From NCBI GenBank assembly GCA_002441055.1, contig DJWR01000051.1:1-7575 (forward strand): a stretch of 7,575 bases of DNA. Reading direction: 5' to 3'. Each line of letters begins with the position of its first letter. Within the stretch, counting starts at the first letter, position 1. The stretch is from Caulobacteraceae bacterium UBA6225. GTDB taxonomy: Bacteria > Pseudomonadota > Alphaproteobacteria > Caulobacterales > Caulobacteraceae. The translations under genes and the position numbers were made by a program. The notes beneath the pieces are model-generated. The model ran no database searches. It was given only the letters and a program-made list of their open reading frames with translations, and was not told the DNA's origin. This document shows positions 1-6,201 of this stretch, in pieces.

Positions 1-914
1 CCGGTGTCGAAGGTGATCCCCTTGCCCGCCAGGACCACCGGAGCGGCGGGCGCCCCGGCGCCACGATAACGCAGGATCAGCATGCGTGGTGGCCGCGCCG
101 AACCCTGGCCGACCCCGAGGATGGCGCCCATGCCCAGGCGCTCCATGGCCGGAACGTCGAGCACCTCGATGGAGACGCCCGGCACGCCGGCCAGGGCGAC
201 GCGGGCGCGCTCGACGAAGGTTTCGGGATAGAGCTTGTTGGCCGGCTCGTTGGACACGTCTCGGGCCCAGGCCATGGCCTCCGCAAGCGCCTCGCCCCTG
301 GGGCGGAACAGGGCTTCAGCCGCGGCGGCCTGATCGGTCACCACCGTCACCGGACCTGTGGGGGTTCGCTCCCGCGCCTTGGCCTGATGGAAGTCCGAGC
401 GATACTCCCCAAGCCCAAGCCCGATGGCGAATTCGGCGGCCGCCTGGGCTGGCAGTCCGCCGGCGAGCACGGTCAATCCGCCCGCCTCATCGCGCAGGGC
501 GCGGCCGGCGACGGCGCCGGACGATTGCCAGGCCTTCGCCTCGGGCGTTTCGCCCAGGCCCACCACGAGGATGGCGTCCCAGGCGCCAAGACCCCGGAGA
601 TTCAAGGTCTCGCCCGCCTCATAGCTGAACTTGGCCGCGGTGAGCGCTCGCCCCACAGCCTTGCGCTCAGCGGTCTGCAGAGTCACCGCCCGACCAGCCA
701 GATCACCCTCCGCCGCCAGGGGCAGGACGAGGACTCCACCAGCCGACGGGGCCTCAGCAGCGAAGGTCACCGGACGCCGGGTGGCCGGAACCGCAGCGGC
801 AGGCGCACGGACGGCAGGACCAGAGCGGCCCTGGGCTTCGGCGGCCACAGGCAGACACAGGGCCAGGGCCAGGGCGCCAGGGGCGGCGAAGGCGAACAGC
901 GAACGGGCGATCAT
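1..914 (-). CDS. Exported M17-family leucyl aminopeptidase (N-terminal part, cut by left edge)
   Basis: Reading the minus strand from ATG at 914 gives an unbroken frame of 304 codons that runs off the left edge. Residues 1-27 look like a Sec signal peptide: MIAR, a hydrophobic core rich in Leu/Ala, and a cleavage-type AEA|Q at 27/28. The mature part has the M17 layout: a variable N-terminal domain, then a linker with SNEPANKLYP (residues 221-230), then the catalytic domain opening with GKGITFDTG. K298 and D303 there correspond to the metal-binding Lys and Asp of bovine lens leucine aminopeptidase (K250, D255). The other metal ligands lie beyond the edge. M17 enzymes remove N-terminal residues from peptides using two metal ions. 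Most are cytosolic, so the leader implies periplasmic or secreted peptide breakdown (inference). GGAG at 924-927 lies 9 nt before the ATG. The USP gene is upstream on the same strand, 133 nt away, with a strong hairpin between them. Confidence 0.9.
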   Translation of the reverse strand, partial: MIARSLFAFAAPGALALALCLPVAAEAQGRSGPAVRAPAAAVPATRRPVTFAAEAPSAGGVLVLPLAAEGDLAGRAVTLQTAERKAVGRALTAAKFSYEAGETLNLRGLGAWDAILVVGLGETPEAKAWQSSGAVAGRALRDEAGGLTVLAGGLPAQAAAEFAIGLGLGEYRSDFHQAKARERTPTGPVTVVTDQAAAAEALFRPRGEALAEAMAWARDVSNEPANKLYPETFVERARVALAGVPGVSIEVLDVPAMERLGMGAILGVGQGSARPPRMLILRYRGAGAPAAPVVLAGKGITFDT

Positions 915-941
915 GCGGGGTGACTCCAGGCGTCTTGGGAC

Positions 942-976
942 GTCGCCACGCCGCCGAGTGGGCGGCGCCTGGCGAC
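942..976 (-). terminator. Strong 14-bp hairpin between the USP and aminopeptidase genes
   Basis: GTCGCCACGCCGCC (942-955) pairs with GGCGGCG (961-967) and TGGCGAC (970-976). The loop is GAGTG and there is a 2-base bulge (CC, 968-969). There is no T-tract on either side, so it is not a classical intrinsic terminator. Its base lies 27 nt upstream of the aminopeptidase ATG at 914, just outside the ribosome-binding site. It could end the USP transcript, stabilise a 3' end, or modulate read-through into the aminopeptidase. The pairing is seen directly; the role is inferred. Confidence 0.4.
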
Positions 977-1007
977 AGCTTTGCCGCCAGTGAAGAGGGT
1001 CACGCGC

Positions 1008-1030
1008 CAGGCCGCAAGCCCCTGGGCCTG
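1008..1030 (-). terminator. Weak hairpin just after the USP stop codon
   Basis: CAGGCC (1008-1013) pairs with GGCCTG (1025-1030) around an 11-nt loop, 17 nt past the USP stop. The stem is short and has no T-tract. It may act with the larger hairpin at 942-976 as a 3'-end structure, but 6-bp stems are common in DNA this GC-rich. Confidence 0.2.
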
Positions 1031-1047
1031 CCCCCGCCAATCCCCGC

Positions 1048-1884
1048 TCAGTGAGAGGCGAAGATCGGAACGGGACCGGCCGCCACCATGGCCCGGCTGA
1101 CCCCGCCCAGGATCAGTTCTTGCAGACGCGGTCGGCCATACAGACCCATGACCAGCAGATCCGCGCCTTGTTCGGCGATCTGCCGCTCGATGACGTCGAC
1201 CGCAGACTCGTCCTGGCTCGGATCAGTGATCATCCGCGCCTTGATCCCGTGCCCCTCCAGCAACGCCGCCAGCAGCCCGTCAGGCTCGGCTCCGCCGTCG
1301 GGGGACACGGTCAGGACATGCACCGACTCGGCCTGCTCAAGGATCGGCCAGGCGTCATTCAAGGCGCGCGCCGCCTCCCGGCCCCCGTCCCAGGCCACCA
1401 GCACCCGGCGGCCCATGGGTGGCGCATAGTCCTCATCGGGGGTGATCAGCACCGGTCCGCCGCTGGCCAGGGCGACCTGGGCTGCGCTCAAACCATGTTC
1501 GCTGAGGCAGGCCTTGGCGTGACGGGGAACGATGGTCAGGTCGCTGCGGCGGGCCACGGCGAGGAAGGGCTGGGGCGAGTCTCCACTCACCAGGCGCCAG
1601 TCATGCGCCACACCGCTCTGCCCACAGGCGTCCTCGAACTGCGCCCGCGCCTCATCGGCGATCTTGATGACGGCGGCCTCATGGCCGGTGAGGACCTGTT
1701 GAACGACGTCCGCAGGCAAGGCCGCCAGGCTTTCAGCGGCCATGTACTGGCGGACATATTCGCTGGTCAGAAAGACGCCTGTGAGGCGCGCGCCATGCCG
1801 TTTGGCGAGGTCTGCGGCCGCCCTGGCGCGCAGTCCGGAGGCCGCGCCCTGATCGACCAGGACAGTGATTTGACGCAACGACAT
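1048..1884 (-). CDS. Tandem-domain universal stress protein (UspA superfamily)
   Basis: The 278-residue protein carries two Usp folds. Domain 1 (about 1-150) begins MSLRQITVLVDQ. Domain 2 (about 157-278) begins RRVLVAWDGGREAARAL and ends with MGLYG...LGGVSRAM...VPIFASH. The C-terminal domain keeps the nucleotide-binding glycine pattern G-2x-G-9x-G-G-V-S (G247, G250, G260, G261, S263), as in ATP-binding Usp proteins. Domain 1 has no such pattern at the equivalent place (VPRHAKACLSEHGLSAAQ), so it has probably lost nucleotide binding. Usp proteins are cytoplasmic factors that help survival in arrest, low oxygen or other stress; the molecular target is unknown here. The start is firm: AAGGAG (1892-1897) sits 7 nt before the ATG. 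The gene follows the beta-CASP nuclease gene by 43 nt on the same strand, so the two are probably co-transcribed from the FixK-type promoter region near 3615. Confidence 0.93.
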   Translation of the reverse strand: MSLRQITVLVDQGAASGLRARAAADLAKRHGARLTGVFLTSEYVRQYMAAESLAALPADVVQQVLTGHEAAVIKIADEARAQFEDACGQSGVAHDWRLVSGDSPQPFLAVARRSDLTIVPRHAKACLSEHGLSAAQVALASGGPVLITPDEDYAPPMGRRVLVAWDGGREAARALNDAWPILEQAESVHVLTVSPDGGAEPDGLLAALLEGHGIKARMITDPSQDESAVDVIERQIAEQGADLLVMGLYGRPRLQELILGGVSRAMVAAGPVPIFASH

Positions 1885-1908
1885 GGGCGGTCTCCTTAAG
1901 ATTGTCTG

Positions 1909-1922
1909 GGCCGCTTCCGGCC
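1909..1922 (-). other. Small intercistronic hairpin between nuclease and USP genes
   Basis: GGCCG (1909-1913) and CGGCC (1918-1922) form a 5-bp stem with a 4-nt loop. It begins six bases after the nuclease stop codon in the mRNA and leaves the USP ribosome-binding site (1892-1897) free. It may protect or separate the two cistrons. It is too short and lacks a T-tract, so termination here is unlikely. Confidence 0.25.
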
Positions 1923-1927
1923 TGAGG

Positions 1928-3547
1928 TCAGGGTGTCGGGGATTGAGTCAGGTCGCCTTGCTCGCTCAGGACGTCTGTGAGCTTGGCCAGCAGCGCCTCG
2001 CGGGCCGCATCGTTCGAGGCGTCGGCCAGGGCCGTGTTCAACGCCATGTTCAACGCCACCCGGGCATTGTGCCAATCGGCCTTCACCCCCGCGCCAGGGG
2101 CGAGGCGTTGCGGGCCGCTGAGGGCCTCCACATCGGCCACCGTCGAGCCGGTGACCGTGTAGGCGGCGTCAAGATCGGGAACCCGGAGAGCTGCCGCCGC
2201 AAAGCCTGCCGCCACCAGGCGCTCCCTCAAGCCTTCAAGGGCCCCTGGCTCCCCATGACAGAGGAAGAGCGAACCGGCGACGGGCGCCCTGGCCTTAGCC
2301 CAGGCGACGAGGCCGCCGGCGTCGGCATGCCCCGAATAGATGTCGAGGGCGCGGATTCGCGCGCGAACCTGGACCTCGTCCCCCTGGATGCTGACCCGGC
2401 TCGCCCCCTCCTCAAGGATCCGACCCAGGGTTCCGGAGGCCTGAAAGCCAGAAAGAAGTACGGTGGCCTCCCGCCGCCAGAGCAGCCGCTTGAGGTGCTT
2501 TCGGACGCGGCCGGCATCGCACATTCCACTGCCAGCCAGGATGATATGCCAGCCGCGCAGGCGTTCGATCCGGTCGCTTTCGGCGGGTTTGCGCAGGAAA
2601 TTCAACCGCCCCCCGGCGCGCAGCCGGTCGAAGGGATTAAGCCCCGTGGTGCGGTTGTAGCCACGCTGTTGAAAGACCTCCGTGGCCTCAATGGCCAGGG
2701 GAGAGTCGAGGAAGATGTCGGCCTCGGGAACTTCCCCAGCCTCCATCAGAGCCACCAGATCGGCGATGAGCTCCTGGGCCCGCTCCACCGCAAAGGTGGG
2801 GATCAGCACTGGGCCCCCGGCCGCATGAGCGTCCCGCAGTTCCTGGGCCAGGACGGCGCGACGCTCTGGCGGCGCCAGGTTCAGCCGCTCGCGGTTCCCA
2901 TAGGTCGACTCCAGCACCAGGTGATCAACGCCTGCGGGCCCCTCAGGATCGGCGGCATAGTCACGGCCGCCCTGGCCGATGTCCCCGGAGAACAGCACAG
3001 AGGTTTCGCCCGCCTCGGTTTCAACCCGCAGCTCGATGGAAGCCGCCCCCAGGATGTGTCCCGCCTCCCAGTAGATGGCCCGCACCCCTGGGGCGACCTC
3101 CACCGGAACCCCCAGCTTGACCTTGGAGAACTGCCGGATGGTCCGCACGCCATCCCGGGCGGTATAGATGGGCTCCACCTGGGGCAGGCCCCGACGGAGG
3201 TTGCGCCGGTTCAGGTGACGCACCTCTGTCTCCTGAATACCGCCCGCATCCGGCAGCATGACCCCACAGAGATCGCGGGTGGCGGCGGTCGCGTGGATCG
3301 GCCCAGAGAAACCGGCCTTGATCAGCTTGGGCAACAGTCCCGAATGGTCGAGATGGGCGTGGGTCAGCAGGACCGCGTCCACCTTGTGCGGATCAAAGGG
3401 GAAATCGCCGTAGTTCAGGGCCTTGAGGGTCTTGGGCCCTTGGAACATGCCGCAATCGATCAGCAGCCGCGCCTTCGGCGTCTCGACCTCCACGCATGAT
3501 CCCGTCACGCACCCGGCTGCGCCATGGAAGGTCAGGGTGATGGACAT
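1928..3547 (-). CDS. Beta-CASP metallo-beta-lactamase-fold ribonuclease (COG1236/RMMBL type)
   Basis: The 539-residue protein shows every landmark of the beta-CASP nucleases (CPSF73/RNase J/TTHA0252 group). MBL motif 1 is D31 in LLIDCG; motif 2 is THAHLDH (H63, H65, D67, H68); motif 3 is H164 in AGHILGA; motif 4 is D189 in FSGDIG. The beta-CASP insert carries motif A, E213 in LESTYGNR; motif B, H351 in GMCDAGRVRKHLK; and motif C, H407 in YSGHAD, which opens the C-terminal RNA-metabolising (RMMBL) segment. All expected zinc and catalytic residues are present, so it should be an active zinc-dependent endo- or exoribonuclease in the cytoplasm. About 80 residues after the RMMBL part form a low-complexity helical tail. 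The frame is open to a TTG at 3592, but ATG at 3547 is chosen: AGAGG (3553-3557) lies 5 nt upstream and MSITLTFHGAAG is the normal start of the fold. The USP gene follows by 43 nt. A FixK-like operator lies 68 nt upstream. Whether it degrades mRNA, rRNA or DNA cannot be read from the sequence. Confidence 0.93.
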   Translation of the reverse strand: MSITLTFHGAAGCVTGSCVEVETPKARLLIDCGMFQGPKTLKALNYGDFPFDPHKVDAVLLTHAHLDHSGLLPKLIKAGFSGPIHATAATRDLCGVMLPDAGGIQETEVRHLNRRNLRRGLPQVEPIYTARDGVRTIRQFSKVKLGVPVEVAPGVRAIYWEAGHILGAASIELRVETEAGETSVLFSGDIGQGGRDYAADPEGPAGVDHLVLESTYGNRERLNLAPPERRAVLAQELRDAHAAGGPVLIPTFAVERAQELIADLVALMEAGEVPEADIFLDSPLAIEATEVFQQRGYNRTTGLNPFDRLRAGGRLNFLRKPAESDRIERLRGWHIILAGSGMCDAGRVRKHLKRLLWRREATVLLSGFQASGTLGRILEEGASRVSIQGDEVQVRARIRALDIYSGHADAGGLVAWAKARAPVAGSLFLCHGEPGALEGLRERLVAAGFAAAALRVPDLDAAYTVTGSTVADVEALSGPQRLAPGAGVKADWHNARVALNMALNTALADASNDAAREALLAKLTDVLSEQGDLTQSPTP

Positions 3548-3552
3548 GGGGA

Positions 3553-3557
3553 CCTCT
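3553..3557 (-). promoter_or_regulatory. Shine-Dalgarno fixing the nuclease start
   Basis: AGAGG on the minus strand is 5 nt before ATG 3547. No comparable site precedes the alternative TTG at 3592, where the upstream sequence is GT-rich without AGGAG. This decides the 539-residue start over the 554-residue reading. Confidence 0.6.
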
Positions 3558-3608
3558 GAAACCGGGGGCGACCGGCCACGACCATCGGCCAATTCCCCAC
3601 CCCACCCT

Positions 3609-3622
3609 GTGATTCAGATCAA
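3609..3622 (-). promoter_or_regulatory. Putative FNR/FixK operator upstream of the nuclease-USP operon
   Basis: The minus strand reads TTGATCTGAATCAC, matching 9 of the 10 defined bases of the FNR/FixK palindrome TTGAT-N4-ATCAA; only the last base differs. It lies in the divergent gap, centred 68 nt before the nuclease ATG. If it acts as a class II site (centre at -41.5), transcription would start near 3574 with a leader of about 26 nt. A poor -10-like GATGGT (3581-3586) is in the right place. On the plus strand, TATGCT (3663-3668) would start the YaiI transcript near 3675 and put the same box at about -60, close to the class I spacing. The match is seen; protein identity and function are inferred. 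Confidence 0.6.
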
Positions 3623-3701
3623 GCGACCCGGCGGCGCGAGGGCCAGTCCCCTCTGAGGCCGATATGCTCTAGGACGGGATCGACGCATGAGGGAGCCGTC
3701 C

Positions 3702-4169
3702 ATGAGCCGCAAGCCCATCGAGATCTTCATCGACGCCGACGCCTGTCCGGTGAAGGACGAGGTCTACAAGGTGGCCCAGCGCTACGGCCTCAAGACCTGG
3801 GTGGTCTCCAACGCCTTCATGATGATCCCCACCTCGCCCATGATCGAGCGGGTGATCGTCGATGCGGGTCCCGACGTGGCCGATGACTGGATCGCAGAAC
3901 ACGTGGCGCCCGGGGACGTGGCCATCACCAACGATATTCCCCTGGCCGAGCGGGTGCTGCAGGCGGGCGCCCACGCTATCGCGCCCAACGGCAAGCCCTT
4001 CACCGAGGACTCCATCGGCTCGGCCATCGCCCAGCGGGCCCTGATGGAGCAGCTACGTTCCACCGGCGACATCTATGGCGGTCCCAAGCCCTTCGACCGC
4101 AATGACCGCTCCCGCTTCCTGCAAGCCCTGGACGAGGTGATCCAGAAGGAGCGCCGCCGGCGGGGTTAG
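3702..4169 (+). CDS. YaiI/YqxD family protein (UPF0178, DUF188)
   Basis: The 155-residue protein matches the whole length of the UPF0178 family (usually about 150 residues). It has the N-terminal signature IDADACPVK (residues 10-18), VSNAFM (35-40), an acidic stretch DAGPDVADDW (54-63) and TNDIPLAE (76-83). It ends with the family's GGPKPF and DRSRFLQALD segments. The conserved aspartates (D11, D13, D54, D58, D61, D62, D78) resemble a metal-binding PIN-like nuclease centre, but no activity is established for the family as far as I know. It is a predicted soluble cytoplasmic protein. The frame allows ATG 3687, but AGGGAG (3690-3695) lies 6 nt before ATG 3702 and the family begins at this point. 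It is divergent from the beta-CASP nuclease gene and convergent with the S9 peptidase gene. It could share the FixK-like box at 3609-3622. Confidence 0.92.
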   Translation: MSRKPIEIFIDADACPVKDEVYKVAQRYGLKTWVVSNAFMMIPTSPMIERVIVDAGPDVADDWIAEHVAPGDVAITNDIPLAERVLQAGAHAIAPNGKPFTEDSIGSAIAQRALMEQLRSTGDIYGGPKPFDRNDRSRFLQALDEVIQKERRRRG

Positions 4170-4175
4170 TCCTGT

Positions 4176-4191
4176 GGCCCCGAGCCGGGCC
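4176..4191. terminator. Possible short bidirectional hairpin between convergent genes
   Basis: GGCCC (4176-4180) pairs with GGGCC (4187-4191) across a 6-nt loop. It lies in the 24-nt gap between the YaiI stop (4169) and the S9 peptidase stop (4194). The position suits a shared terminator, but the stem is only 5 bp and no T-tract follows on either strand. Confidence 0.25.
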
Positions 4192-4193
4192 GC

Positions 4194-6125
4194 TCAGTCC
4201 TCGTTCGTGTTCAGCACCGACTTCAGGAATTGAACCTCGGTCGTACGCACGGCCTCTTGGTTGGCCTTCTTGTGCACCCCATGACCCTCGTCCTTGGCCA
4301 GGACGTACCAGACCTCGGTGCCCTGATCACGCAGCTTGGCGACCATTTGCTCGGACTCGCTGGCCGGGACCCGGGGGTCGTTGGCGCCCTGATAGATCAT
4401 CATGGGTTTCTTCATCCGGTCGCTCATATTGATCGGGGCGATCTTCTCGAATACCGCCCGCATGACGGGGTCACGCTCGTCGCCATACTCGGCCCGCCGC
4501 AGGTCGCGGCGATAGCCTTCGGTGTTCTCCAGGAAGGTGGCGAAGTCGGAGATGCCATAGAGGTCGATCACGCCGACCAGCCGGTCGTTGTAATGGGCAG
4601 CCACGGCCAGGGCCATGTAGCCGCCATAGGACTGGCCGACCACGGCGACGCGGCTGGCGTCCAGGTCCGGCTGCTGGGCTACCCAGTCGAGCAGGGCGCC
4701 GATGTCCTTGACCGAGTCCTCGCGCTTCTCGGCGTTATCGAGGGAGAGGAAGGTCTTCCCGTAGCCGGACGAGCCGCGGACATTGGGGATGATCACGGCT
4801 GCGCCCAGCTCCTTCACCCAGGACTGGCGACGCGCGCTGAAGCTGGGCAGCTCCTGGCCCTCGGGGCCGCCGTGGATCTGGATGACCACCGGCAGCTTCT
4901 CGCTTGCGCCCTCGGGGCGATAGATGAAGGCCGGGATCGAGCGATCGTCGAAGGTCGTGTAGCGGAAGAGGTCGGGCTCCACGAGCGCCTCGGCGTCGAG
5001 GCCGCCCAGCTCACTCTCGGTCCAGCGGGTGAGCTCGCGGCCGGCGAGATCGTAGCTCCAGACATCGCCGGAGGCGTTGTAGGTCGAAAGGCTCAGGCCC
5101 AGGCGCGCCCCGTCCGGTGAGAACTTCAGGGCGGTAAGCACGCCCTGCGGCAGGTCCGGCCCCGGCAAGACGCGACCGCTGGCCACGTCGCGCAGGACTA
5201 CCTTCGAATAGCCCTCCTCGTTCACCACATAGGCGATGGTCCGCCCGTCGGGGCTGAGGTCGAAGCCCTCGGCCGGCCAGTCAGCGCCGGCGTCCAGGTC
5301 GCGCATGGCGCCGGAGGCGAGGTCGAAGACCACCGGCCGGGTCATCTCCGATCCGTCGTCGGACAGGGTCACCACCGAGGCGGCGTCGGGCCCGAAGGCC
5401 GCGCCGGCATGATGGACCTTGCGGTCGCTCGGCCCCAGGCGCGTCAGGTCGCCCGACGCCACGTCGAGGACGAAGAGCTCCACATCGGCGACGGAGTTGT
5501 AGCGGGTCAGCAGCATGCGCCGCCCGTCAGCCGAAATCTCCAGGGGCGACATGGCTCCCTCGCCTTCCAGGACCACGCGACGGCCTTCGGGATTGGCGGC
5601 GTCGGCGATCATGATGTCGTAGTTGGGATCGCCCGGCGTCACCTGGCTCCAGGCAACCTGGCGGCCGTCCTTGGAGAAAACGAAGTCGCTGTTGCGGGTT
5701 TCAGGCCGGGTCAGCCGCACCTCCTGACCCGACAGATCGCGCAGGAAGCCTTGGTAATATTCCGAGCCGCCCTCGTCCCGACGATAGGCGAACCGCGCAG
5801 CGCCGGGCTGGGCCTTAGCCACCGTGATCGGCTCGTCGAAGAAGGTCAGCTGGGTCCGGGCCCCCAGGGGCTTGGCGATATGATGGATCTGCTCTGTCTG
5901 GCCAAATCGGGTGGCCACCAGCATGGAGCCATCGGCGAGCCAGTCCTCGAACACCGCGGCGCGCACCTCGTAATAGGGGGAGATCGTCGCCTGCAGCTCC
6001 GGCGAAGCGGCCGGCGCGCCCTCATAGACCAGCTGTCCGACCTCGCGGCGCTCGACCTGGGCCAGGACGCTGCTCGCCATCAGCAGGGCCAGGCCCGTTC
6101 CGAGAAAGACTTTGCGCAACATCAT
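4194..6125 (-). CDS. Exported S9-family (prolyl oligopeptidase-type) serine peptidase
   Basis: The 643-residue protein has three parts. Residues 1-22 are a Sec signal peptide (MMLRK, hydrophobic core, VLA|Q). Residues about 40-385 form a WD/TolB-like beta-propeller, with repeated SPDGRTIAY- and SPDGARLGL-type strands. Residues about 400-643 form the alpha/beta-hydrolase domain. The triad is visible: nucleophile S499 in GQSYGGY, D583 in GANDPRVP and H615 in DEGHGVHKK. The oxyanion region HGGPEG starts at H418 and the RGSSGYG loop at 450-456. S9 enzymes cut short peptides, often after Pro, Ala or an acylated N-terminus; the exact specificity is not readable. The leader implies a periplasmic or outer place of action, so it likely helps use external peptides along with the M17 enzyme in this window. 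The frame extends to a TTG at 6182, but the tandem ATGs at 6125/6122 fit AGGGG (6133-6137), 7 nt upstream, and start the signal peptide directly. The small membrane-protein gene lies 76 nt upstream on the same strand, so read-through from its promoter is possible. Confidence 0.93.
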   Translation of the reverse strand: MMLRKVFLGTGLALLMASSVLAQVERREVGQLVYEGAPAASPELQATISPYYEVRAAVFEDWLADGSMLVATRFGQTEQIHHIAKPLGARTQLTFFDEPITVAKAQPGAARFAYRRDEGGSEYYQGFLRDLSGQEVRLTRPETRNSDFVFSKDGRQVAWSQVTPGDPNYDIMIADAANPEGRRVVLEGEGAMSPLEISADGRRMLLTRYNSVADVELFVLDVASGDLTRLGPSDRKVHHAGAAFGPDAASVVTLSDDGSEMTRPVVFDLASGAMRDLDAGADWPAEGFDLSPDGRTIAYVVNEEGYSKVVLRDVASGRVLPGPDLPQGVLTALKFSPDGARLGLSLSTYNASGDVWSYDLAGRELTRWTESELGGLDAEALVEPDLFRYTTFDDRSIPAFIYRPEGASEKLPVVIQIHGGPEGQELPSFSARRQSWVKELGAAVIIPNVRGSSGYGKTFLSLDNAEKREDSVKDIGALLDWVAQQPDLDASRVAVVGQSYGGYMALAVAAHYNDRLVGVIDLYGISDFATFLENTEGYRRDLRRAEYGDERDPVMRAVFEKIAPINMSDRMKKPMMIYQGANDPRVPASESEQMVAKLRDQGTEVWYVLAKDEGHGVHKKANQEAVRTTEVQFLKSVLNTNED

Positions 6126-6131
6126 GGCGAG

Positions 6132-6152
6132 ACCCCTGAACAACCAAGGGGT
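6132..6152 (-). promoter_or_regulatory. Hairpin that buries the S9 peptidase Shine-Dalgarno
   Basis: On the minus-strand mRNA, ACCCCU (from 6152-6147) pairs with AGGGGU (from 6137-6132) around a 9-nt loop. The 3' arm is the Shine-Dalgarno AGGGG itself, 7 nt before ATG 6125. The 6-bp stem would hide the ribosome site, so it could lower translation or make it temperature- or factor-dependent. Pairing is seen; regulation is inferred. Chance pairing is possible in sequence this GC-rich. Confidence 0.4.
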
Positions 6153-6201
6153 GAGCCTTTCGTCTTGCGGCGGCGGCGTCAATGGCGGCCGGGCGAGAAG
6201 A

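Noticed and set aside
852..858. Possible lipobox around Cys20 in the aminopeptidase leader
   Set aside because: The residue before the Cys is Leu, not Gly/Ala/Ser, so lipoprotein processing is unlikely; AEA|Q fits ordinary signal peptidase.
86..993. Plus-strand frames in the first kilobase
   Set aside because: They are Arg/Pro-rich shadows of the truncated M17 gene, whose frame runs unbroken through the same bases.
1229..1242. Isolated TTGATC half-sites, for example within the USP, nuclease and peptidase genes
   Set aside because: None has the second half-site at the right distance, and all lie within coding sequence.
1051..1899. Plus-strand frame of 282 codons opposite the USP gene
   Set aside because: The minus-strand USP has both Usp domains and a strong ribosome site; this frame has neither family motifs nor a start signal.
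1883..3499. Plus-strand open frame of 538 codons opposite the nuclease gene
   Set aside because: It is the antisense shadow of a gene with complete catalytic motifs. Its translation is rich in Gly/Pro/Gln/His/Arg with no recognisable domain and no ribosome site; high GC leaves such frames open.
3548..3592. TTG start giving a 554-residue nuclease
   Set aside because: The extra 15 residues lack family similarity and no ribosome site precedes the TTG; ATG 3547 has AGAGG at 5 nt.
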